From Dioscorea cayenensis subsp. rotundata (taxonomy: Eukaryota > Streptophyta > Magnoliopsida > Dioscoreales > Dioscoreaceae), in contig NC_052484.1 of the NCBI RefSeq assembly GCF_009730915.1, positions 1,736,001 to 1,800,000 of the forward strand: a stretch of DNA of 64,000 nt, given 5' to 3'. Numbering within the stretch: the stretch's first letter is position 1; each line of letters opens with the position of its first letter. The notes below the pieces were generated by a model. That model searched no databases. It saw nothing but the letters and a program-made list of their open reading frames with translations, and was not told where the DNA came from. The position numbers were made by a program, and so were the translations under genes. Below, piece by piece: positions 23,188 through 35,239 of this stretch.

Positions 23188-25850
23188 AGTTCTTCGGCTT
23201 TTTTATTATCCTCTCAATATATATATATATATATATATATATGATGAATGATCTGTATATATTGGAAAATTCTCGCATAAATTCTTGGTTATTTTTGTGA
23301 AATTCTTTGAAATTTATGATTTCAGGGAGTTTCAAAGTTTTGTAATCAATCCAATATGAATGTTTCTATTTTTATATAGTTCTTTTAAGAATATAAAGTA
23401 CATTATGCAAATATACCCTCATAATAAGACAGTTTTTAACCATTCACATATAAACAAAGTGTATATCTGAAAAAAAATATAAATGAAAATAATACGGAAA
23501 GGTTGGGAATTTTTTTTTAAATATTAGGTTGGTAGAAAAAAAAAATCTTTAGTTATATTAAATGTTTTAAGATTAAAGATATATTCTACAAAAAAATAAA
23601 TAAATTATTTATTAATATTATTTTTTTAAAAAAATAATTAATAAGATTTCTATTTTTATTAAGTTTTGTTGAGAATACAAAAAATTTCTAGAATTATATT
23701 CATAAAAATCAAATTTATTTGTTTAACCACAGTTTACAAGGGTATACCTTTTATATGTTTTTAATACGTATATAATTATTATGTTCAATTATTTTACTAT
23801 GATAAACGGTTAATTAATACTAATAAAAATCTTAAATTTACATAGGTTTATATATACATATAAAAAGATAAACTTTATAATTTTATTATTATATATATAT
23901 ATATAATTTTAAGTCACTGTCAATTGTGCAAGCACTTGTATCAAAAATAAAAAAAATAAAATATAAAATAAAATAAAAAAATGAATAAATTTGCAGAGGT
24001 ATATAAGTAAAAAAAATATCATTGACAAAGAGAATTCGGTGGTCAAAACCAAATCTTATTCATGATCTAACCAAAACCAGCTCAAACTTAGCTTTAAAAC
24101 ATTTATTTTTTTAGCTTAAAAAAAATAATTGTTAATTAATTCACATTCTTTAGCAAAAGTCCAAACTTTGTAACTTGAAAACATTTAAATTATTTAATAT
24201 AACTTCATAAAATAATTCAATGAGTTATTAATAGACAAAAACTCACAAACATCTCCATCACTCTTAATCATGCATCAAGCTAACATGATTAGATTGATCA
24301 ATATTCAATAAACAATTAACTACTCCTTAATCTTTGAATATTTGCCTCCAAATCAGTTGGCAAATCTCTAATTATTCAATCTTGAAACTCATTAAAAAAA
24401 TTATATATATATTTATACATTTATATATTTTTTTATTATTTTGATGTTTGAAAATGAAGCTATGATATCATGTCTATAGCTTTCCAAGCAACACCAAGCT
24501 TGTGGCCTTCTTTGTCTCAAAGAAACTAATTAATATGAATTAATAAATACATAATTATTTGTATGACATAATCTATAATTTAATCATCATTTTTAATTCA
24601 CTTTTTTTATTTTTTTATATTATTATAAGAAAAAACATCATTGATTAAATATTCGCAAGCTATAGTTCTTGTTATCATGTTTTCATATTTTTCGTGATTT
24701 GTTCTTTTCTTCACATTTTTCGTTGATTACGACATAGTTCAATATTATAAAAATATGACAAATTAAAAATTTAAATAAATAGTATAAATTTTTTAGATAA
24801 ATTGATTCTAAGATTTATAATTTCATGTTATTTTTGTATTTATTTATTTATGTTGTTTTATTAAATTTTCAATAAAATTATATATATGTATATTACTAAA
24901 TATCATTTGGTAAATAATAACGATAAATAAAAAACATGTAAAAAATTTATATTAAGTCACTTTTGATGCATATGATTAAATGTCACCATTACTTCTTTTG
25001 AATCATGCATCAAATAACGAATTGAAAGATCAAAAAAGAAAATTAAGAAAAAGACAAAAAAAAAATCACCGACGATTTGATGCGTAAAAAATCTTTGAAA
25101 CAAAGACATATATATTTTTAAAGTTATAATTTTTGTTGTCCACTTAGAGTCTATGTTTAATCATTTTAGGGTTAGGCAGCAATAGAGACACGTGTGGAAG
25201 GACCCACACGTGACTTCAATCCCTCTTATTTGTCTCCTTGACTACTAATTCAAAGGCCCATCATTTATATAAATATATATATATTCATTATTTTCCCTAA
25301 TGTTGCCAAATTTGACCAATTTATCGAGCTTTGTGAACTTAAGAAATTTATATATATACGATCTAATTTTATTTAGTTATTTTGAAAATTCAAAAAATTA
25401 ATATCATGAGAATATTTATCTATTTATTTATTTTTAACAAAACAGACAAGCGAGAATATGTACGTTATGAAATTAATATTTCAACGTGCATGTGCTCATC
25501 ATTCTGCTTTAGTTGAAATTTGAACTCATCTCCTCAATAAAGACACGAATCTCCCACACAAAAGACACGGTCTTAATAGATCAAAAGTTCAATGGTGTTG
25601 TGAGTGTTAAAAAAAAAAAAACAATTTAACTTCATTTTACTTTTTTTATTTATCGGTGTTAAGTAACGTAAATTCTATATATAGATATTTATGATTGTTT
25701 TGTAATAAATTAGCAATGCTAAGAACTCAAATTGAATGGAATTGAGGTGAAAGTGAAGGTCTACATAGATAGCTAAAAATTAATGAAAATTGTAGGCCAT
25801 GAAGGAGACAAAATAAAATTAAAAATTCAATAAATTTAGTGTTTATAAAG
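23188..25850. other. AT-rich intergenic DNA upstream of the LOB-domain gene
   Basis: No protein-like frame is seen. Contains (TA)n tracts (23218-23242, 23890-23903). Two G-box words face each other at 25189-25194 and 25207-25212 (CACGTG twice within 24 bp), about 700 bp before the LOB-domain gene, and could be regulatory. Confidence 0.5.
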
Positions 25851-25912
25851 AGCCAATGTTTGTAGTTCTCTTTCAATCCTCTTCATCAACAAAGAGTTTT
25901 AAAAGGAAAAAA

Positions 25913-27388
25913 ATGACAGGTTTAGGCTCTCCATGTGGAGCTTGCAAATTTCTAAGAAGAAAGTGTGTGCGAGGATGTATTTTTGCTCCATATTTTTGTC
26001 ATGAACAAGCATCAACACATTTTGCTGCAATTCATAAAGTTTTTGGTGCAAGTAATGTATCAAAACTCTTGATGCATCTTCCTGTGCATGATAGGTTTGA
26101 GGCAGCTCTATCCATTTCTTATGAAGCTCAAGCTAGACTTCAAGATCCCATTTATGGTTGTGTCTCTCAAATTTTCTCACTTCAACAACAAGTATGTATC
26201 ACATTACATTACTCAATTATATATATACATAACTAGTAAAACTTATATTTATGTTTATTTCCCTACAAAACTTTGTTGTTAGGTTACATAACTTAGAATA
26301 CGTCAACTGCGGACGTTTGAAGTACGTCGTAGAATGTCCGCAGTTGAGCACAGTAATCATTAGCTAGTTACAGTGAAAGCTAATTAGGGCTCTTTAGTTT
26401 TTGGTTTTTATAGTTAATTTAGGTATAGTAAAATTAGGGTTACAACATCCTCAGTTGAGCACAATAATTAAAGTTCATTAGTTTTTGTTTTTTATAGTTT
26501 TTGTATGTGTATTAGAAAATAGTGTTAAATGGTTGAAATTTGTTCAAACTTTAATGTGCTACTATTTATATGAATAAATAGTGGCAATTTTATGAAAATA
26601 TAGATTTAGTTAGTGTAAAGTTATAGTTTATTTTTCTAATTTTTTTATTGATTTTTAACTAAATAAGAATGAATGGAAGTATATAAATAAATATTATTTT
26701 TATAAGGTATATAAGTTGTTTATTTTATTTTTGTGGAGGGATGCGAGAAAAAAAAAATTAAAAAAATTCATATATTTATGTTCACTTTATTTATTTAAAT
26801 AAGTATATATATATATAATATAGCTTGCATGCTCACAGTTGTTTATATACTCTTATAAAATACTTTTATTGGCTGATGTACCTATATAGATGAAAATTAA
26901 AATATATTTATTATATAAATAATTAATGTATTGTTTTATAAAATTTTAATTATTTTTTTATGTCATAAGAGCATATAAGTAATTTAAAATTATTTATATA
27001 GGTATATAAACAAATATCATTTTCACATTATTTTACAAAGGTATATAAATAATTTTTTATTTTTTGCAAAGCTATAAAATAAAAAAAAAATTTAATCTGA
27101 TTTTCACTTTTATTTATTTATTTATTGTAGGTTATTAATCTTGAAGCACAAATAGCTTGTTTCAAGGCAGAAGCAACTACAAACTGCCAACAATTTCAAG
27201 CTCAAGAGAATTTCAAGATAGAACAAACTTTAATGAATGGAGATATTTCAATGCATTTTAATGACATTGGCATTCAATCTTCATCTCAAAATCTTGTTCC
27301 AAGTTCAAGCTTGGTTGATGAATTCCCATTTGCTCTTGAAGACACTTCTCTTGATTCATTCATGGAGGCCACTAATTATCTCTATTGA
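25913..27388 (+). CDS. class I LOB-domain (LBD) transcription factor, 2 exons
   Basis: Plant-specific nuclear DNA-binding protein of the LATERAL ORGAN BOUNDARIES family, which controls organ boundaries, lateral root initiation and related steps. Exons 25913-26191 and 27131-27388 give 178 residues. The start at 25913 ([13 protein letters not shown]) fits the family; an upstream Met at 25856 is also in frame but adds an untypical leader. The zinc-finger-like block reads [15 protein letters not shown] (C-x2-C-x6-C-x3-C), the GAS block is [17 protein letters not shown], and the coiled-coil region is built around the exon junction ([11 protein letters not shown] then [14 protein letters not shown]), with the hydrophobic spacing of class I members. 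The C-terminus is acidic and Ser-rich (activation-type). It resembles the LBD16/19/33 group, but the exact orthologue is not settled. Confidence 0.93.
26304..26346. repeat. perfect 11-bp inverted repeat in the LBD intron
   Basis: CAACTGCGGAC (26304-26314) and GTCCGCAGTTG (26336-26346) flank a 21-base loop. A degenerate copy of the right part (CAGTTGAGCACA) recurs near 26452. It may be the end of a decayed foldback element. Confidence 0.55.
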
Positions 27389-28190
27389 TTGTATTAAATT
27401 TTAATTGTTCATCTATATATATATATTTTTAGTAAATTTTGTTAGTATGGTGTGTTATTATTTATTATTTAAGTATATTTGAAAACTTAAAAAGAAAAAA
27501 GAAAAAGAGTTGGATGTATTTGTTTGATGTATGTGAAAAAATCACTTTATTATTAGTGATTGAATTAAATTTAATTTAATGTTATTATATATATATATAT
27601 ATATATATATTTGAAAAACAAATGATTTTTTTTTAAGCAGAAATGTAAATGAGCCATGTCAGAGTGCACAGGTGTAGAGTCAATATTATAATACATCTGT
27701 GTCCTTATCTTGCGTGAGTAGAGATTTAAATTTATTTTTTTTATAATGACACAAATATTATACGCAGAGGGTTTCGATAAATGATTATTAATTGTATTGA
27801 GTTTTTAATGAAATTACTTTGATGCTTGTATAGAGTGGGTTATTACTATTAGTCTTTGGTGAAAATTAATGAATCATCTTAAAAAATTTAACCCCTCATG
27901 GTGTTAATTATATATATATACACACAATATTGTTTTTTTATGAGGGTAAAACAACCAAAAAGAGAAAAATTTAAGACTACTCCATTAATTTGAACAATAT
28001 TTAAGGTTCTTTGTGCAAAAACGAACTTAAGTCTTTGCATAAACATCCCTACAAAATTATTACTTGAATGTAAAAACAAAGGAGTTTTTCTGTTTAACCC
28101 CTGTAAAATATTCAAATTTCATTTCAATTCATCGTTTTCTCATCGGTTTCAAACTTGGCAAAGTTCTCATCTTTCTCCGACTTCCGCCGA
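27389..28190. other. 3' flank of the LBD gene and spacer
   Basis: AT-rich, with a (TA)n tract at 27584-27611. A weak AT-rich frame on the minus strand at 27888-28115 has no recognisable content. Nothing further is seen. Confidence 0.5.
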
Positions 28191-28191
28191 G

Positions 28192-29532
28192 ATGCGACCC
28201 TCGCCGTCTCCGGCCCCTTCCGGCGATGAAAACGTCGTTGGCATCCTCTCCTTCGAGGTGGCGGCGGCGATGTCGCGCGCCGTCCATCTCCACCGCTCCC
28301 TCTCTGACGCGGATATCTCTCGCCTCCGCGCCGACACGCTTTCCTCTCCCGGCGTCCGCACCCTCGTCTCCTCCGACGAGAACTATCTCCTCTCCCTCTC
28401 CCTCGCCGAGAAGATCGACGCCCTCAACCGCATCGCCGCCGTTACCGCCCGCCTCGGCCGCCGCTGCCGCCTCCCCACTCTCTCCGGCTTCGAGCACATC
28501 TACTCCGACCTCCTCTCCGGCCGTATCCATCCTTCTCGCCTTGCTTTCTTATCCAAAGACATCGACGCCGCGTTTCGCAAGATGGAACGCTTCGTCTCGT
28601 CCACCGCCAAGCTTTATACCGAGCTCTCTGATAACGCTCATCAGGTGCTCGATCAAATGCCGCAATGGCAACTCCGCAATGCCTCTCTTTGGAACCAAAC
28701 ATTTGATAAGGTTGTCCTTCTCTTAGCTCGCGCAGTGTGCACCATTCATGCCAGGATCCAAGTGGTATTTGAAAGTCGTCAGCTTTATCACTGCCCACCT
28801 TGTTCTACCTCTAGGAAAGCAGTGTCTTTTCCCGGGCCTTGTGCTTCTAGCCCTGGGAGGTTTCTCATGGAATGCCTCAGTTTGAGTAGCTCTAACTCTC
28901 CGTCATTGAATGATGTTTTTGATGAAGAGAATTTCGATAAGGAGAGTAATGTTAGTAGAGAGGAGAAGTGCGGCAAGAATGAGAGCTTGTGGTTTGGGCC
29001 GAAGAGTAGTTTGACGATGCTTGCTTCATCGTCTACTGTCGGTGGTTCTGCTCTTGCTTTGCATTATTCAAATGTTATTATCATCATAGAAAAGTTGATG
29101 CAATATCCGCATTTGATCGGCGAGGAAGCCCGGGATGATTTGTACTTGATGTTGCCTTCGAGTTTGAGAATTACTTTGAGAAAGAGTTTGAAGTCTTATG
29201 TTAAGAATCTTGCGATTTATGATGCTCCTCTCGCCCATGGTTGGAAGGAGAAGATGAAGAGCATTTTGAGCTGGTTAGCGCCGATGGCGCATAATATGGT
29301 TCAGTGGCAGATGGAGAGGAACTTTGAGCAACAACAGATTGTTCTGAGGTCCAATGTGCTTCTGCTTGAGACTTTATATTTTGCTGATAGGGAGAAGACC
29401 GAATCTGCAATATGCGAGCTTTTGGTTGGGTTGAATTATATGTGTCGATATGAGCATCAGAAGAATGCATTGTTTGATTGCTCGAGTAGTTTGAACTTTG
29501 ATAATTTTATTGGTTGGAAGGGACAATGCTGA
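28192..29532 (+). CDS. DUF3475/DUF668 protein (PSK SIMULATOR-like)
   Basis: Intronless 446-residue plant protein of the PSI family, named from partial similarity of its members to phytosulfokine precursors and linked genetically to vegetative growth; molecular activity is unknown. The N-terminal DUF3475 block runs GILSFEVAAAMSRAVHLHRSLSD to about residue 90 (DENYLLSLSLAEKIDALNRIA), followed by a helical stretch (LSKDIDAAFRKMERFVSS). The DUF668 block starts near residue 283 (STVGGSALALHYSNVIIIIEKLMQYPHLIGEEARDDLY) and ends near GWKEKMKSILSWLAPMAHNMVQW. A conserved tail with LETLYFADREKTE follows. This is a short member lacking the extended N-terminus with a myristoylation site seen in PSI1-type proteins. 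The first 400 bp are extremely GC-rich, then composition falls to background, a 5'-3' gradient more common in monocots. Confidence 0.9.
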   Translation: MRPSPSPAPSGDENVVGILSFEVAAAMSRAVHLHRSLSDADISRLRADTLSSPGVRTLVSSDENYLLSLSLAEKIDALNRIAAVTARLGRRCRLPTLSGFEHIYSDLLSGRIHPSRLAFLSKDIDAAFRKMERFVSSTAKLYTELSDNAHQVLDQMPQWQLRNASLWNQTFDKVVLLLARAVCTIHARIQVVFESRQLYHCPPCSTSRKAVSFPGPCASSPGRFLMECLSLSSSNSPSLNDVFDEENFDKESNVSREEKCGKNESLWFGPKSSLTMLASSSTVGGSALALHYSNVIIIIEKLMQYPHLIGEEARDDLYLMLPSSLRITLRKSLKSYVKNLAIYDAPLAHGWKEKMKSILSWLAPMAHNMVQWQMERNFEQQQIVLRSNVLLLETLYFADREKTESAICELLVGLNYMCRYEHQKNALFDCSSSLNFDNFIGWKGQC

Positions 29533-30100
29533 ATTCGTCTTTCTGGTATTGCTAATTTTATTCTCATTGAAGTAATTACCTGATGAGTAATGTTATTTAG
29601 GAGGTATGGAAACTTTAATTTCTGTTGTATATAGACTTATGTCCAGTTTGATGAATACATTGACTCTGATGAATGCTCTTCTGATAAATATATAAATATC
29701 TTCTTTTTGTATGTCGTGATGATAGAATCCTGCCGATTGTTTCATTGATTGATTTTACAGTGCTGCTATTTTTCAGTAATTTCATTTACTGTCATGCTTT
29801 TGCAAATCAAAAACATTTAACTCACATTGGAATATCATATTGAGGTACAATTTACATTCGGACGGAAATACTTTCAACTCACTTTTACATTTTGTTCTTG
29901 GAGCTATTTTACTGCTTTTCATATACAAATGTTTTGATCAATTTGATACATAAAAATGAATAAACTTTATCATTCTTTTGTGGTTTGTTCAAAATTTGGC
30001 CTTCAATCTTTTATATTCCATGAACATTGCTTGTCTGCTGCCCTAGTTAAATCAGGTATGAATTTTGGCACTGGATAAAGAAAAACAGCAACAATCACTC
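29533..30100. other. 3' flank of the PSI-like gene
   Basis: AT-rich sequence without coding frames; leads into the tandem array that follows. No RNA gene seen. Confidence 0.5.
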
Positions 30101-31085
30101 AAAGTAAATTTGATATGATGATACAATCGCTTTGTTTTGCAGGTTCATGACACTATGGTTCTGCATGAATTTGCAAATTGAAAGTGCTCTTCAGCCTTAT
30201 ATTATGATATCATCTAATGAAACTCAAGCATAAATTCTGGCATTGTATGAATATCACTGGCACTAATCAGTAAACATCAAATTTGATACGTAAAGCTCGA
30301 ACTGACATACTCTTGCTTTATTTTGCAGGTTCTTCGCATTATGAATTGATGTCTAAGCTTGGCTTCCCCTAAACGGCAAATTGAAAGTGGTCTTTAACCA
30401 TATCACGTGATGAAGCTTGAGCATAATTCTTGCCATCGAATGACGGGTCAAATTCAATACATAAATCTTGATGTGATGATACACTCTTGCTTTGTTTTGC
30501 AGGTTCATGACATTATGAATTAATATCCAAGCTCAACTTCACCTAAATTGTGGCATTGAATTTATAATACAAGCAACGATAGGTACCGCATTAAATTTAA
30601 TGCTTAAATCTCAATCTGATGATGTAGTCTTGCTTTGTGTTGCATGTTCATGACATTATGAATTAATATCGAAGCTTAGCTACGTCTAAATTACAAATCA
30701 AAAGTAGTTTTCCAACCGTATCATCTTTCGAAACTTGAACATAACTTCATCTAAATTGCGGCATTACATTTATAATACAAGCAACGATTGGTACTGCATT
30801 AAATTTAATGCTTAAATCTCAATCTGATGATGTAGTCTTGCTTTGTGTTGCATGTTCATGACATTATGAATTGATATCGAAGCTTAGCTACATCTAAACT
30901 ACAAATTGAAAGTTTTTTTCAACCATATCATCTTTTGAAACTCGAACATTACTTGTGACATTGAATTTATAATACGAGCAACGATCAATATCACATTAAA
31001 TTCGATACGTAAATGCTCAATCTGATGATGTAGTCTTGCTTTGTTTTGCAGATTCATGACATTATGAATTGATATCGGAACTCGG
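30100..31085. repeat. diverged tandem array, six units of 143-208 bp
   Basis: Each unit contains GATGATGTAGTCTTGC, TTTGTTTTGCAGGTTCATGA or a close variant, and CATTATGAATTGATATC. The core CAG/CAT lies at 30140, 30326, 30500, 30643, 30851 and 31049, giving spacings of 186, 174, 143, 208 and 198. The fourth and fifth units are nearly identical over more than 110 bp, so the latest duplication is recent. Four of the six units keep a pyrimidine-rich tract ending in CAG that would serve as a splice acceptor. No coding capacity is visible. Confidence 0.82.
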
Positions 31086-31337
31086 CTTCCCTTTCATTTG
31101 CCAACCTTTATGCTTCAAGAATTACGATTTATCGACGAATGTACTCGTTTTCCCCGAATTGAAGGGATTCTTTTTGGACATGTTTTTAATGTTCTGTGAA
31201 TTCATCAACCAATTTTGTGGTTGAAGCTTTAAAGTGCTGGATTCAATGCTTTTCATATTGCCTGATAAATTTTCAAGATGTTGATGTTCATTTGGTCATG
31301 TGTCAATTTGCTTGGTTTGGTTTGGTTACATTCATTC

Positions 31338-31385
<48 letters not shown>

Positions 31386-31480
31386 GCAAAATATTTCTAG
31401 ATGAAATATTATGCTAATTTACTAATTACTTTGTATATCTATTTTTTTCTCAAAATATTAATAAAAATTGAAGACATAAA

Positions 31481-31551
<71 letters not shown>

Positions 31552-31552
31552 C
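31338..31552. repeat. two long (TA)n microsatellites
   Basis: (TA)n tracts at 31345-31382 and 31483-31555, separated by about 100 bp of AT-rich DNA. A 38-bp direct duplication (GTGTTTTTAGATTTCACAGA) follows at 31572-31640. Confidence 0.85.
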
Positions 31553-31929
31553 ATCTATATTACATTTAGAGTGTTTTTAGATTTCACAGATTTGAAATAT
31601 TTAGGAGTGTTTTTAGATTTCACAGATTTGAAATTTTTAGATGTCCACAGTAAATGTTAAATCATTATTTAATGGTTCTAATTTATTTATAAACAGTGTT
31701 ATACAATAATTATGCACAACATTATACATACGAAAGTAAATGACTTAAATCTATAATAAAGAAATAACTCACAAAATTGAGCAAATGGAATAAAAGGTTT
31801 TTTTTTATGATAATTTTTCTAAAAAAAAAATTATTCCATATTTATAGAAATTTGAGGAAATATTTTAGGGCATAAGCATGCAAATAAACCCACAAAATTT
31901 ATATAATTTAAAATATAAAAATGCGTCAT

Positions 31930-33087
31930 ATATATAGATTAATAAGGGTTAAATGGCTGCCAACTGTAGCCAATGATTTTATGCCACGTAGGTGGAACCG
32001 GTTTACATTGGAGATCCCTCTCGATCCGTTTTTCCGGGAAGATGCTCCGATATATATCCTCTCACTGGCACCGAGATCCGGCGATCTCTCCTTCTCTCTC
32101 GATTGGGACGGCGAGGAACCCTAGAATTCCATGTTTTTGATCCAAAACTCGAAGGATTTGATTGCCGATTGATCAATTGAGGTGCGAGCATAGTTTTCTC
32201 TTCATTTTGTTTGCATTTAACCGTGAAATTTTCATTTTTTTTTTTTACTGAACATCTTCTTAATTGGATTATTTGTTGTTGAATTAGGGTATTTTGATGC
32301 TTATAGATGAATGCTTGGGTTTCAGTTGGGTTTTGGGTTGATTTGGCTGTTTTGGGAGCGAAAGTTTGGATCTTTTTCTGATATTCGAATGCTTGCTGGT
32401 GTGTAGTGGGATTACGATGTTTAACTGTTTATAGATGAGAAATTGGACTTTCTGATTGTGAGAATTGTGTTTCTCTAGGTTTTATCCATGGTGTTTAGTA
32501 TTTTAGTGGGGATTTTTCGATTCAAGAGTCAAAGTTTTGATTTTTTTTTTTCTGATATTTGAATGCTTATAGCGTTTAAGATGGAATTTTTGTTTGGTTA
32601 TTTTTATGCTTATGGATGTTAAAGTGGACATTTCTGATTTTGGAGAAGTGTGTTTCTCTTGGTTTATGTATTTGTTGTTTAGTTTTGTTGTTGGGAATTG
32701 GAATTTTAAGTGGGTTGTGATTGATTTTATGGCAGAAATTTTGGATCTTTTCTATGTTTTTTTACTTTTAACTTTTAGATCTCCAATTTATTGTTTTGAT
32801 TGAATGCGCCGAGTGAATGGACAGATTTCTTTCTTTTGCTTGAATATTAGGAAACAAAAGTATTTATTGTGATTTGGAGTTTTTTTGAATTTGCTGTGTA
32901 AACTGAATGTCATTAATTTGCTGATGGTACAAAGTTTTCCAGCTGCCGATATCAGAGATATTCATAAGGAGGTTGTGCTAATAATACATTTCAATATTGT
33001 GGCAAAATATTTGGAAAGAGCGCTGAAGGGGAGCGAAACAAAATTTTCAAGGATTTTTGTGGCAAGTTAAGCCATGAATTCAAGAAG
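31930..33087 (+). promoter_or_regulatory. 5' leader of the Bet1-type SNARE gene, with likely leader intron
   Basis: A GC-richer segment at 31980-32180 looks like a leader exon. A donor at 32182 (GAG then GTGCGA) and an acceptor at 32941 (TTTTCCAG) would remove a 5'UTR intron of about 760 bp. The second leader exon (32943-33073) leads directly to the ATG at 33074. Leader introns of this kind are common in plant housekeeping genes. Confidence 0.6.
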
Positions 33088-34892
33088 GTTCATATTTTTG
33101 TTCTGCTTCTCTTCTTAGAACATAACTTTGTTGATTCTGCTTGTTATTTTTATTTTTATTTTTTTATCTTGTTGAGATTTCAAGTTGGCACATGAAATGC
33201 AATACATTTGTCTCAGGCATCTGTTCTTGAATTGTTGATTATAGTCAGAATTATGCATACCAGGATGATATGATTGATTGCTTTTGTCATGTAATTATTT
33301 CCATAATTTTGTTGGTCGCTTCTCTATTTTCACCTTTTTTTTTACTTTCTTACTTTCATTGTTGTCAATGCTAGACTGGTCTCCTGATAGTTTGATGTCT
33401 GTTCTCCATTTCAGTGTTTGTCCCCCATTTTACTTTGAATGGGAGAGAGTTTTCACATATATACCTTTCGGCCTGAGTGTTTTCCGTATCTGTGTTCTGA
33501 CTATTTGTTTTGGTTAATATCTCAATGTATATATTGCATATGAGATAAACTTCTAGACTTACACCAAATATTGTCATATATTTGCTGTTGATTATTGAAC
33601 CACTCAAAATTTGGCATCCAGAAGTTGGTTCATGCCAAGGTTAGTGAATAGTGACCCATGTAAGATGATCCTGAACCCTGAATGTTCTATCATCATCCTT
33701 CATTACAAATATTATGATTGTGTGACAAAGCTCCTCAATGCTCAACATTTTGAAGATGGTTCAGTTTATGTGAGGGGATTATTCGTTCCAATGCCTTTTA
33801 ACAAAAATTTTCTAGATTAAATTATATATTTGTTTCCAATTACTTTTTAATGTTCTTATGAGGATTACGGCTTGCTATTAAGTTTAGTTTAGTTTTATTT
33901 TTTCCGTACTTATTTCATATAGGCTTGCAAAAAATACTAATGCGTGAAGTATCACTATCGGTTTTTCTCTTCAATCGATCGGCTTACAATAGTGTAAAAT
34001 ACATCATGGATTTTCACTTTCAAGAATAATTACTATCAAAGCTCCAAAATTTTCTAGGCTAATACTTTTTAAGAGATCAATGGCAATGTTATTCTTATAT
34101 TGTGTTGTGCGATAATGTTGCTTGCAGAGATTACCGTAACCACAGAACTGCTTTGTTTGATGGCATTGAAGAAGGTGGAATTCGGGCTTCGCCCTACGGT
34201 TCCCATGAGATCGATGAACATGACAATGAGAGAGCTATGGATGGGCTACAGGACAGAGTCAATATACTCAAAAGAGTAAGTTACAGTATTAAAACCTTAT
34301 CGATAATTGCATTGAGTTTGGGTATGCCTCTGCATTATTCCAAAAAAACAGTTTGAGTTTAGTTGTGTCAAGGTTTTATCATGTGTTTTCAATCCGATTG
34401 GCATCGATGATTGTCTTTGAAAATTTTCATTTCTTAAATCTGAATTTTGTTCATTTTTATACATTGTTCATGTTTCAGATAGTGATGTATGCTGATGAAA
34501 TTCTTGCTTTATGATAGTTAACAGGTGATATACACGAAGAGGTAGAGGGTCATAACCGGTTTCTAGATCGAATGGTATGTCTTTCCTCGCCTGCACTACA
34601 TCCGATTCGAGCTAAAACAAAAAAGAAAAAATACGAAACCAAATCAAGCGATCATTTTTGTTTTAAATTCAGGGCAATGATATGGATACATCGAGAGGAG
34701 TTCTTTCGGGAACCATGGATCGATTTAAGATGGTAATAAAATTTCTATACTAAGTTTATATCATATTATTCGTTTCACTAACCGAACCAATCGTAATTAC
34801 AGGTTTTTGAGACCAAATCAAGTCGTCGTATGGCAACTCTCGTTGCATCATTCTTGGCTCTCTTCTTGCTCATATATTACCTTACAAAGTAG
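33074..34892 (+). CDS. BET11: Bet1-like Qc-SNARE, 5 coding exons
   Basis: Tail-anchored SNARE of ER-Golgi transport, acting with Sed5, Bos1 and Sec22-type partners in the early secretory pathway. Coding exons 33074-33087, 34128-34275, 34518-34574, 34673-34732 and 34803-34892 give 122 residues, the length of Arabidopsis BET11. The N-terminus begins MNSRRDYRNHRTALFDGIEEGG. The SNARE motif runs about residues 32-90 (ERAMDGLQDRVNILKR, LTGDIHEEVEGHNRFLDRMGNDMD, SGTMDRFKMVFE), followed by a C-terminal membrane anchor (ATLVASFLALFLLIYYLTK) reaching almost to the end. The first coding exon holds only 14 bases. All splice phases fit and no lesion is visible. Confidence 0.94.
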
Positions 34893-35239
34893 TCGTCGTC
34901 TCTAATCGGTTTTATGTGTATAAAACTTGTGTGGTTTGGTATATTTGTTGAATCTTCTTTGTTTTATCGTCATGATTCTATGAATCTATTATCAAATTAA
35001 TGTGTTACTTCGATGTCGAACTATTTATTTTGTTCATGTTATACATAATACACCATTTCGATGTATTCCATGAGTGAAAATTTGTATACACATCAAATGC
35101 ATGACAAACTGGTTATTTTCATCTCATGTTATTATAAAGGTTTTTATAAATTTTATATATTCCTCATTAGTTTACTAATTTTTATTATATAAATTATTAA
35201 AACTTGAAACTAAGAAATAATAATAATGTGAAAAGTTAT

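Noticed and set aside
28129-28530. Minus-strand and alternative plus-strand frames over the PSI-like gene
   Set aside because: They mirror the GC-rich codons of the DUF3475 part and show no family resemblance.
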